In this document: positions 6,784 to 12,549 of the stretch, piece after piece
How the letters are laid out: each line of letters starts with the position of its first letter
How positions within the stretch are numbered: position 1 is the stretch's first letter
DNA from: Alphaproteobacteria bacterium
GTDB lineage: Bacteria > Pseudomonadota > Alphaproteobacteria > Puniceispirillales > UBA1172
Direction: 5' to 3'
NCBI GenBank assembly: GCA_021296375.1
Contig: JAGWAQ010000031.1
Coordinates: forward strand, 1 to 12,549
DNA: 12,549 nucleotides
Made by a program: the position numbers and the translations under genes
The notes under the pieces: generated by a model
Databases searched by the model: none
Told to the model about the DNA's origin: nothing
Seen by the model: the letters and a program-made list of their open reading frames with translations, nothing else

Positions 6784-6819
6784 CCTTTTGATGAGAACAG
6801 CCTTGCCTTTTGATGAGAA
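6784..6819 (+). repeat. 14-bp direct repeat in the lexA promoter region
   Basis: CCTTTTGATGAGAA occurs at 6784-6797 and 6806-6819, identical, with a 22-bp period, close to two helical turns. It sits just upstream of the candidate lexA -10 element and LexA operator. An identical 14-mer at this distance is very unlikely by chance. It may be a regulator half-site pair or a simple local duplication. Confidence 0.75.
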
Positions 6820-6831
6820 TATATGTAGAAC
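6803..6831 (+). promoter_or_regulatory. Candidate lexA promoter
   Basis: TTGCCT (6803-6808), a 17-bp spacer and TAGAAC (6826-6831) form a moderate sigma-70 match. The start would be near 6838, about 30 nt before the chosen lexA ATG. This rules out the longer reading frame from 6788 if the promoter is real. The -10 overlaps the candidate LexA box. Confidence 0.4.
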
Positions 6832-6842
6832 AAAACATGATC
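6828..6842. promoter_or_regulatory. Candidate LexA operator (alphaproteobacterial SOS box)
   Basis: GAACAAAACATGATC fits the alphaproteobacterial SOS box GAAC-N7-GAAC (equally GTTC-N7-GTTC) with one mismatch in the second half (GATC). It overlaps the candidate lexA -10 element, as expected for autorepression. No E. coli-type CTGT-N8-ACAG box was seen. Confidence 0.5.
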
Positions 6843-6868
6843 ATGACATGAACCGACGGGGGTGTCCC

Positions 6869-7549
6869 ATGCTCACGCAACAACAAAAACGCATGCTCAG
6901 CGTGCTGATCGACCATTTCAGCCAGCATGATGTGCCGCCCAGCTTTGAAGAGCTGTGCGAGGCCATGGAGCTGAAATCGAAATCCGGCATCCACCGGTTG
7001 TTGACAGGGCTTGAGGAACGTGGCTACATCCGCGGCTTGCCGAACCGTGCCCGCGCCATCGAAGTCCTGAAATACCCTGACGGTTCTGCACTCCAGCCGA
7101 ACCCGGCGCTCCAGCACACCGCAGCAGAACCCTCCGCCAATGCGGAAATCGACCCCCCTGCGGCTGACGCCACTTCGGTTCCCTTCCTTGGCAAGATCGC
7201 CGCCGGCACCCCGATCGAGGCGATTTCAGACCCCACTCGGTTTGTTGATCTGCCCATGGATATGATCGGTCGCGGGGATTATTACGCGCTTGAGATCGAG
7301 GGCGATTCCATGATTGAAGCCGGTATTCTTGATGGCGACACGGTCATCATTGAACGCCGCGACACTGCCCAGACCGGCGATATTGTTGTCGCCCTTGTTG
7401 ACCAGGAAGAGGCGACGTTAAAGCGGTTCCGCCGCAAGGGGGAAAGCATCGCCCTTGAACCGGCCAACGCCGCTTACGAAACCCGCATCTTTGGCCCTGA
7501 CCGTGTGCAGGTGCAAGGGCGTCTGGCGGGGCTTCTGCGCAATTACTGA
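6869..7549 (+). CDS. lexA: SOS repressor LexA
   Basis: Transcriptional repressor and self-cleaving serine peptidase of the SOS response; RecA filaments trigger its autocleavage. The 226-aa product starts MLTQQQKRML and has an N-terminal winged helix-turn-helix (about 1-70, with KSKSGIHRLLTGLEERGYI as the recognition region). A linker rich in Ala and Pro follows (about 71-103), then the S24 peptidase domain with the scissile Ala112-Gly113, Ser147 in EGDSMIEAGI and Lys185 in EATLKRF. The frame is open upstream to 6788, but the start at 6869 fits the usual LexA N-terminus, the GGGGG run at 6858-6862, and the promoter position. Its last 7 bp overlap convergent comEC. No terminator was seen, so read-through would be antisense to comEC. 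Confidence 0.96.
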   Translation: MLTQQQKRMLSVLIDHFSQHDVPPSFEELCEAMELKSKSGIHRLLTGLEERGYIRGLPNRARAIEVLKYPDGSALQPNPALQHTAAEPSANAEIDPPAADATSVPFLGKIAAGTPIEAISDPTRFVDLPMDMIGRGDYYALEIEGDSMIEAGILDGDTVIIERRDTAQTGDIVVALVDQEEATLKRFRRKGESIALEPANAAYETRIFGPDRVQVQGRLAGLLRNY

Positions 7550-9633
7550 CCACCCTTTGATGGCAAGCTTGAGGAACGCGCCCCTCCGGCGGTGACATAA
7601 GATGCCCTGTTGTCATGGGATATCCTCTTGTCATAAGATGCCCTGTTGTCAACATGGGTTATCCTGATCTCGCCGTTATCATTGGTGATGGTCACGCCGC
7701 CTTTGCGGGCGATATCATCACGGTCAATTATCGGCGCGCCACGGCGGCAGGGGTAATCCGCCGCCACCAAACTCAGCACCAGGTCACTCTTCCCGCAGGC
7801 TGTGGTCAAGCCATGACGACGCCAGACCACCGCCACCTTTATCCCGCCTTCGGCCGTGATGATCGACCAGCCCCGCCCGCATTCCGTGCAATCCACATCC
7901 CCGATGTAGACGCCATCCGCCTTGCCCAATGGTCGCGTCAGGATATTTCGCGTGAACGGGTCGAGCGACTTGCGGCTAAACACAACCTCCCCTGACGGTA
8001 AGGTGATCGCCGCCACCACCCGCCCATGAAGCGCGGTCATGGCCACAAACGGCAGCGGGGTCACGGCCCAGATGACGCCCGCAAGAACCAGGCAAGCCGC
8101 TGGCACCGTGGCGCGGTAACGCCATGCCCACGGCCGCCCCACCACAAGGGTGATCATGGCGGCGGTCATCAATATCAGCACCAGCCCCGAAGGTGGCGGC
8201 AGGGCAAGCCGGGACAACGGCAGGGTTGAGAAATATTCACTGGCGGTGATCACCCCTTCAAGTCCCCATGCCATGACAGCAAGCGGCACCCCCTCAAGCC
8301 CGAGGGGCATCACCACCAGCGCCAATGCGCCAAACGGGATAATCACCATCCCCATCAGCGGAATGCCGAGGATATTGGCCAGAACAGACCACATGGTGGT
8401 GACGCCAAAATGATGGATGACGAAAGGCGCCGAAGCGAAGGACGCCAGCACCGACCCCATCATGATCCCGCCAAGGTAACGCAACAGTCGCGGGACGCGG
8501 CTTGACGTCCAGCCTGACCTGATGATCGCCATCCACCCCGCCACCAGCGCAAACACCGCCGCGAATGACATCTGGAAAGCGGGCAGGAACAGGCTTTCAG
8601 GAGAGATGACGAGAATCCCCATGGCAACAAGGGCGACGTGATGAAGGGTGAAGCCGCGCCGCGTCAGCAGGATCGCCACCATCACCAAAGCCAGCATCAG
8701 AAACGCGCGGATGGCGCTGATCGGCATGCCGGAAAGAACAAGATAAAATAACCCAAAAGGGGCCGCCGCCATGGTCGCGAGTTTGAGCGACGAATGCCGC
8801 GAGGAAAACGACGGCATCAACGCCAGCCCGGCCCTGAAAGCGGCCACCACACTGCCCCAGAACAACGCCATGTGAAGACCTGATATCGCCAGCAGATGCG
8901 CAAGGCCCGAGCCGCGAAAAGCTTCCCGAAGCTCAGGCGTAATGCCGCCGCGCAACCCCACCAGCACCGCAGAAGCGATCGCCGCTGGACCATCATCAAG
9001 ATGATGATAAAGCCGGGTTTGCACGCCATAGCGCAAGCGCGCCACCAGCGACGGACGGGAGCGGCCGGTCAGCTTGATGTCATCGATAAAACCTGTCGCG
9101 ACATAGCCGTGGCGATGGGCATGGGCGGTGAAATCAAACCCGCCGGGGATCAGTTGCGGGAGCGGCGGCTGAAGGCGCGCCCGCCCCGTGATGACATCCC
9201 CCGGCTCAACAACCGGCGCGTGACGCGAAGTGATCAGGCGCAGATCACCACCCTGCCCTTCTGCCCCGCGCAAGCGGATGCGCTGACGGGATTTCGTCAT
9301 CACTTCCGCCATCACCACCTCACCTGAAAGGGAAATGCCGGAAGCCGCCTCAACCTTCGGGGCGACAGGCGAACCCCCGGAGATGGTGATCAACACCGCC
9401 CCTGCCAGAAACGGCACGGTGACCATGCCCAGGGTCATGCCGAACCGGTGGCCTTTGATCGCCACAACAATCCACCCCGCCGCCGCCAGTAGGGCAAGAG
9501 GGCCATACCCTGCCCATGGCACGATCTGCCCGAACGCTATACCCAGCATCAGCAGCCCGGCCATGGTCAGGCTTACCCTTGGGGGAGATGACGCTGGCGG
9601 GGGCGGGGTTTCAGCTTGCATGTTTATTGCCAT
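7543..9633 (-). CDS. comEC: ComEC/Rec2 family DNA-uptake channel protein
   Basis: Inner-membrane channel that moves single-stranded DNA into the cytoplasm during natural transformation. The 696-aa product has N-terminal membrane helices and an OB-like DUF4131 region (about 20-190, with GGFDFTAHAHRHGYVATG). The Competence domain follows (about 215-500, with GSGLAHLLAISGLHMAL at 241-257 and SGMPISAIRAFLM at 301-313), along with many hydrophobic segments. The C-terminal domain (about 530-650) lacks the HxHxDH metal motif of metallo-beta-lactamases but keeps cysteines 582, 585, 613 and 629, as I recall for the alpha-type version. Residues after about 657 are a duplicated low-complexity tail. The start is uncertain: the ATG at 9633 abuts a 13-bp repeat array, and a second ATG lies at 9621; neither has a good ribosome binding site. 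Many strains with comEC are not known to be transformable. Confidence 0.93.
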   Translation of the reverse strand: MAINMQAETPPPPASSPPRVSLTMAGLLMLGIAFGQIVPWAGYGPLALLAAAGWIVVAIKGHRFGMTLGMVTVPFLAGAVLITISGGSPVAPKVEAASGISLSGEVVMAEVMTKSRQRIRLRGAEGQGGDLRLITSRHAPVVEPGDVITGRARLQPPLPQLIPGGFDFTAHAHRHGYVATGFIDDIKLTGRSRPSLVARLRYGVQTRLYHHLDDGPAAIASAVLVGLRGGITPELREAFRGSGLAHLLAISGLHMALFWGSVVAAFRAGLALMPSFSSRHSSLKLATMAAAPFGLFYLVLSGMPISAIRAFLMLALVMVAILLTRRGFTLHHVALVAMGILVISPESLFLPAFQMSFAAVFALVAGWMAIIRSGWTSSRVPRLLRYLGGIMMGSVLASFASAPFVIHHFGVTTMWSVLANILGIPLMGMVIIPFGALALVVMPLGLEGVPLAVMAWGLEGVITASEYFSTLPLSRLALPPPSGLVLILMTAAMITLVVGRPWAWRYRATVPAACLVLAGVIWAVTPLPFVAMTALHGRVVAAITLPSGEVVFSRKSLDPFTRNILTRPLGKADGVYIGDVDCTECGRGWSIITAEGGIKVAVVWRRHGLTTACGKSDLVLSLVAADYPCRRGAPIIDRDDIARKGGVTITNDNGEIRITHVDNRASYDKRISHDNRASYVTAGGARSSSLPSKGGQ
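7596..7664. repeat. Imperfect tandem duplication in the 3' end of comEC
   Basis: The 20-mer starting cataagatgccctgttg is identical at 7596-7615 and 7632-7651, a 36-bp (12-codon) period. The similarity continues with catgggatatcct (7614-7626) against catgggttatcct (7652-7664), allowing a 3-bp insertion and one substitution. In ComEC it encodes RITHVDNRASY then RISHDNRASY near the C-terminus, keeping the frame. Confidence 0.85.
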
Positions 9634-9695
9634 TCTTCGGGGCCATTATTCGGGGCCATTCTTCGGGGCCGTGATTTGGGGCCGTGATTTGGGTC
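9631..9695. repeat. Five tandem 13-bp units between comEC and gltX
   Basis: The units are CATTCTTCGGGGC (9631-9643), CATTATTCGGGGC (9644-9656), CATTCTTCGGGGC (9657-9669), CGTGATTTGGGGC (9670-9682) and CGTGATTTGGGTC (9683-9695), with no gaps. The first three and last two form two sub-families. The array begins exactly at the annotated comEC start codon (CAT on this strand) and fills half of the 131-bp divergent gap, so it forms the comEC leader and lies upstream of gltX. Array length may vary between strains. Confidence 0.9.
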
Positions 9696-9764
9696 TGTCC
9701 AGTCCGTCGTCTTCATGATAAAACTCATCATCTCTTCAGTATGCTTGAAAAAGGTTAAATCTTT

Positions 9765-11138
9765 ATGAGCGTCGTCACACGTTTTGCCCCATCGCCAACC
9801 GGTTTCCTCCATATTGGAGGCGCGCGCACGGCCTTGTTCAATTATCTCTTTGCGCGTCGTCATGGCGGGCGGTATTTGCTCAGAATCGAAGACACTGATC
9901 TTGAGCGATCCACCCCCGAAGCGGTGGCCGCGATTCATGACGGGCTGAACTGGCTGGGGCTTGATGGTGATGGTGACGCCGTCAGCCAATCGGCCCGCGC
10001 CCCGCGCCATATTGACGTCGCCGAGGAGTTGCTGAAGGCCGGCCATGCCTACCGCTGTTACCTGACGCCAGAAGAGCTTGCCGCCATGCGGGAAGAGGCG
10101 CGTTCAACAGGGCAGAAAATCACCAGCCCCTGGCGCGACGCTGACCCCGCCACGGCGCCGGATCGCCCTTACACCGTGCGGCTCAAAATGCCGCTCGATG
10201 GCGAAACCACCATTTCAGATGGCGTCCAGGGTGATGTGACCGTCGCCCACAGCACGCTTGATGACCTTGTCATGCTGCGCGGCGATGGCAGCCCCACCTA
10301 TATGCTGGCGGTGGTGGTGGATGACCACGACATGGGCATCACCCATGTGATCCGCGGTGATGACCACCTCAACAACGCGTTTCGCCAGATCAAGATCATC
10401 GAGGCCATGGGATGGGAGACCCCCCATTACGCCCATATCCCTCTTATTCACGGGGCCGATGGCGCGAAACTGTCGAAACGCCATGGCGCCCTTTCCGCCA
10501 CCGCCTATCGCGACATGGGGTTCCTGCCCGACGCGATGTGCAATTATTTGCTGAAACTCGGGTGGAGCCATGGTGATGACGAGATCATCAGCCGCGATGA
10601 CGCGATATCCTGGTTCGGGTTTGACGGCATTGGTAAGGCGCCGGCACGATTTGACACCGACAAGCTGACCTCTCTTAACGCCCATTACATTCGGTCAATG
10701 ACGCCCGAAGCCCTGGCGGGGTTGATTCTTGAGGGCAAGGATGCGCCTGCCCATATCATCGAGCGGCTGACCATGCTTGCGCCAGCTTTTGCCGAACGCG
10801 CGCAATTGCTGGGGGACCTGCCAAAGATCGGCGGGTTTGCCACCCATGATGACGTCCCGGCCCTTGATGATGACGCAAAGCCCCTGCTTGATGACGACGC
10901 CTGCGCCCGTTTGCATCAATTCGCGGCGGACCTGCCTGATGGTGACATGACGCCTGAAGAATTGAAAACATGGCTCGGCGGCTGGCTTGATCAAAATAAT
11001 TTGAAAATGCGCGATATTGGCCCTTGCTTGCGTGCCGCTGTCACAGGAATGAAACAAACGCCTGATATTGTCATGATCGCCGCAAGCCTGGGCCCGGCCG
11101 TGTTGCGAAAACGTATTGAAGGCAATTGCAAAAAATAA
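9765..11138 (+). CDS. gltX: Glutamyl-tRNA synthetase
   Basis: Class I aminoacyl-tRNA synthetase that attaches glutamate to tRNA-Glu in the cytosol. The 457-aa product has the Rossmann fold with the HIGH-type motif HIGG (16-19, in FAPSPTGFLHIGGARTAL), the conserved RIEDTDLERS (40-49), the VIRGDDHLNN segment (195-204) and the KMSKS-type loop KLSKR (235-239). A helical anticodon-binding domain follows, with an acidic stretch (PALDDDAKPLLDDD) before its C-terminal part. AAGG at 9751-9754 precedes the ATG by 10 bp. Alphaproteobacteria often carry two GltX paralogues and charge tRNA-Gln by the GatCAB route; whether this copy is discriminating cannot be read here. It is divergent from comEC, and gltA follows with its own promoter. 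Confidence 0.96.
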   Translation: MSVVTRFAPSPTGFLHIGGARTALFNYLFARRHGGRYLLRIEDTDLERSTPEAVAAIHDGLNWLGLDGDGDAVSQSARAPRHIDVAEELLKAGHAYRCYLTPEELAAMREEARSTGQKITSPWRDADPATAPDRPYTVRLKMPLDGETTISDGVQGDVTVAHSTLDDLVMLRGDGSPTYMLAVVVDDHDMGITHVIRGDDHLNNAFRQIKIIEAMGWETPHYAHIPLIHGADGAKLSKRHGALSATAYRDMGFLPDAMCNYLLKLGWSHGDDEIISRDDAISWFGFDGIGKAPARFDTDKLTSLNAHYIRSMTPEALAGLILEGKDAPAHIIERLTMLAPAFAERAQLLGDLPKIGGFATHDDVPALDDDAKPLLDDDACARLHQFAADLPDGDMTPEELKTWLGGWLDQNNLKMRDIGPCLRAAVTGMKQTPDIVMIAASLGPAVLRKRIEGNCKK

Positions 11139-11154
11139 CAAATGCGTCTATACA
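11126..11154 (+). promoter_or_regulatory. Sigma-70 promoter of gltA
   Basis: TTGCAA (11126-11131), a 17-bp spacer and TATACA (11149-11154) match the -35 and -10 consensus well. The -35 lies in the last codons of gltX. The predicted start is near 11161, giving a leader of about 55 nt that includes the palindrome at 11170-11186 and the AAGGA ribosome binding site at 11202-11206. gltA can therefore be expressed independently of gltX. Confidence 0.65.
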
Positions 11155-11169
11155 TGTGGTGTCCCCCAG

Positions 11170-11186
11170 TCTAGGCAGAAGCTAGA
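11170..11186. promoter_or_regulatory. Palindrome just downstream of the gltA promoter
   Basis: TCTAG (11170-11174) and CTAGA (11182-11186) are perfect inverted arms around 7 bp. The position, about +10 to +26 from the predicted gltA start, would suit a repressor operator or a short leader hairpin. Arms of 5 bp are short, so chance is possible. Confidence 0.3.
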
Positions 11187-11215
11187 TTTCACCTTTAATT
11201 CAAGGATAATTTGTC

Positions 11216-12523
11216 ATGGCCGAAAACCAAAACCCACCGAGCTTTACACTGACAAATAACCAGACTGGCGAAGCCGTTGAATTGCCTGTTCTTGACGGCA
11301 CCACGGGGCCATCTGTTATTGATATTCGTGCGCTCTACAGCGGCACCAAGCATTTTTCCTTTGACCCCGGCTACGGGATGACCGGCGCCTGCAAATCCAG
11401 CCTGACTTATATCGACGGTGAGCTTGGCCAGCTGATGCATGGCGGCTATTCGATCGATGAACTGGCGGAAAAAAGCGATTTTCTTGAAGTTGCCTTTCTT
11501 CTCTTGAACGGTGAGTTGCCGACGAAAACAGAAAAAGAAGAATTTGACCACGCCATCACCCACCACACCATGGTGCATGAGCAGCTCAACACCTTCTTCC
11601 GCGGCTTCCGTCGTGACGCCCACCCCATGGCCATTCTTTGTGGCGTCACCGGCGCGCTGTCGGCCTTCTACCATGATTCCACCGACATCAATGACCCGTT
11701 CCAGCGGATGGTCGCGTCCCGCCGCCTGATCGCCAAGATGCCGACCCTTGCCGCCATGGCGTTCAAATATTCCCTCGGCCAGCCGTTCAACTACCCCCGC
11801 AATAACCTGAGCTATTCCGAAAACTTCCTGCAGATGTGCTTTGGCGTGCCAACGGAAGATTATGTGGTGGACCCGGTGCTGGCCGATGCCATGGATAAAA
11901 TCCTTATTCTCCACGCTGACCATGAACAGAACGCCTCGACCTCAACCGTTCGTCTGGCGGGGTCATCGGGTGCCAACCCGTTTGCCTGCATTGCCGCGGG
12001 TATCGCCGCCCTTTGGGGGCCAGCCCATGGCGGCGCCAATGAAGCGGTGCTGAATATGCTGAGTGAAATCGGTGATCGCAGCCGCATCCCTGAATACATT
12101 AAAAAACCCCGTGACAAGGACGACCCGTTCCGTCTGTTTGGCTTTGGCCACCGCGTTTACAAGAACTTCGACCCCCGCGCCAAGGTCATGCGCCAGTCTT
12201 GCCATGACGTGCTGAACAAGCTCGGCATCAAGGATGAACCCTTGCTCGACCTTGCCATGGAACTCGAGGACATCGCCCTCAAGGATGAGTATTTCATCGA
12301 GAAGAAGCTCTACCCCAATGTCGATTTTTATTCAGGCATTATCCTGAAGGCCATGGGCTTCCCGACCTCCATGTTCACCGTGCTGTTCGCCGTCGCGCGG
12401 ACCGTCGGCTGGGTGTCGCAGTGGAAAGAAATGATCGAAGACCCCCAACAGCGCATCGGCCGCCCGCGCCAGCTCTACACAGGGCCTGCGGAACGGAAAT
12501 ACGTCGACATCAGCGCCCGTTAA
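11216..12523 (+). CDS. gltA: Citrate synthase (type II, hexameric class)
   Basis: Condenses acetyl-CoA and oxaloacetate to citrate, the entry step of the TCA cycle. The 435-aa length and the N-terminal beta-rich domain (about 1-55) match the Gram-negative type II enzyme that is often inhibited by NADH. The catalytic residues are present: His271 in WGPAHGGANEAVL, His312 in FGFGHRVYKNFDPRA, and Asp370 in YPNVDFYSG. HADHEQNASTSTVRLAGSS (233-251) is the usual family segment. AAGGA at 11202-11206 lies 9 bp before the ATG. It follows gltX by 77 bp, as in many Alphaproteobacteria, but has its own promoter. A hairpin begins right after the TAA. Confidence 0.97.
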   Translation: MAENQNPPSFTLTNNQTGEAVELPVLDGTTGPSVIDIRALYSGTKHFSFDPGYGMTGACKSSLTYIDGELGQLMHGGYSIDELAEKSDFLEVAFLLLNGELPTKTEKEEFDHAITHHTMVHEQLNTFFRGFRRDAHPMAILCGVTGALSAFYHDSTDINDPFQRMVASRRLIAKMPTLAAMAFKYSLGQPFNYPRNNLSYSENFLQMCFGVPTEDYVVDPVLADAMDKILILHADHEQNASTSTVRLAGSSGANPFACIAAGIAALWGPAHGGANEAVLNMLSEIGDRSRIPEYIKKPRDKDDPFRLFGFGHRVYKNFDPRAKVMRQSCHDVLNKLGIKDEPLLDLAMELEDIALKDEYFIEKKLYPNVDFYSGIILKAMGFPTSMFTVLFAVARTVGWVSQWKEMIEDPQQRIGRPRQLYTGPAERKYVDISAR

Positions 12524-12528
12524 GACAG

Positions 12529-12546
12529 CGCCGCAATTCAGCGGCG
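12529..12546 (+). terminator. Probable gltA terminator hairpin (window ends within it)
   Basis: CGCCGC (12529-12534) and GCGGCG (12541-12546) are perfect 6-bp GC-only arms around AATTCA, 5 bp after the gltA stop. The window ends 3 bases later, so the T-run needed for an intrinsic terminator cannot be seen. Confidence 0.5.
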
Positions 12547-12549
12547 ACA

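Noticed and set aside
9741..9758. Five-codon frame (MLEKG) just before gltX as a regulatory mini-ORF
   Set aside because: It has no ribosome binding site of its own and is short enough to occur by chance.
9624..10046. Minus-strand frame spanning the 13-bp array and the gltX start
   Set aside because: It is mostly antisense to conserved gltX, shows no family features, and would need translation through the repeat array.
1..12549. A defence system, mobile element or other undescribed multi-gene system
   Set aside because: Every sizeable coding region is accounted for by a known family, and there are no transposase, integrase, CRISPR or attachment-site signs.

Overview
The window looks like a chromosomal housekeeping segment from an alphaproteobacterium, probably near the Rhodospirillales. 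The evidence is the gene order trpG-trpD-trpC-moaC-moeA-lexA, then convergent comEC, then gltX and gltA, which from memory is typical of that class. Other support comes from the N-terminally extended ribosomal protein S9, the alpha-type ComEC C-terminal domain, and a GAAC-N7-GAAC-like SOS box before lexA. Coding sequence is GC-rich and closely packed. No tRNA, rRNA, CRISPR array, insertion sequence or phage gene was seen, and the genus cannot be named from this alone.

Layout. Positions 1-64 hold the last codons of an unidentified, probably membrane protein. A fatty acid hydroxylase/sterol desaturase family gene follows (93-1070, +) behind a perfect extended -10 element. It converges on the rplM-rpsI operon (2180 down to 1196, -), which ends in a cUUCGg-loop terminator and has a clear sigma-70 promoter. 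A 340-bp divergent intergenic region separates rplM from the trp genes and carries a candidate FNR/FixK-like palindrome, a candidate trp promoter and a repeat-rich leader. Then come trpG, trpD, trpC, moaC and moeA (2523-6760, +), tightly spaced or overlapping, so one transcript making tryptophan and molybdenum cofactor enzymes is likely. trpE is not adjacent.

lexA (6869-7549, +) has its own promoter region, with a 14-bp direct repeat and a candidate LexA operator. Its stop overlaps by 7 bp the end of convergent comEC (9633 down to 7543, -), a DNA-uptake channel protein whose last residues come from a recent tandem duplication. The divergent comEC/gltX gap holds five tandem 13-bp units that start exactly at the annotated comEC start codon. 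gltX (9765-11138, +) and gltA (11216-12523, +) close the window. gltA has its own sigma-70 promoter followed by a small palindrome, and a hairpin begins right after its stop.

I see no undescribed multi-gene system here. The points worth a second look are small: the 13-bp array, the lexA promoter repeat, the comEC tail duplication, the trp leader and the palindromes near the trp and gltA promoters. All regulatory assignments are pattern-based inferences read by eye.
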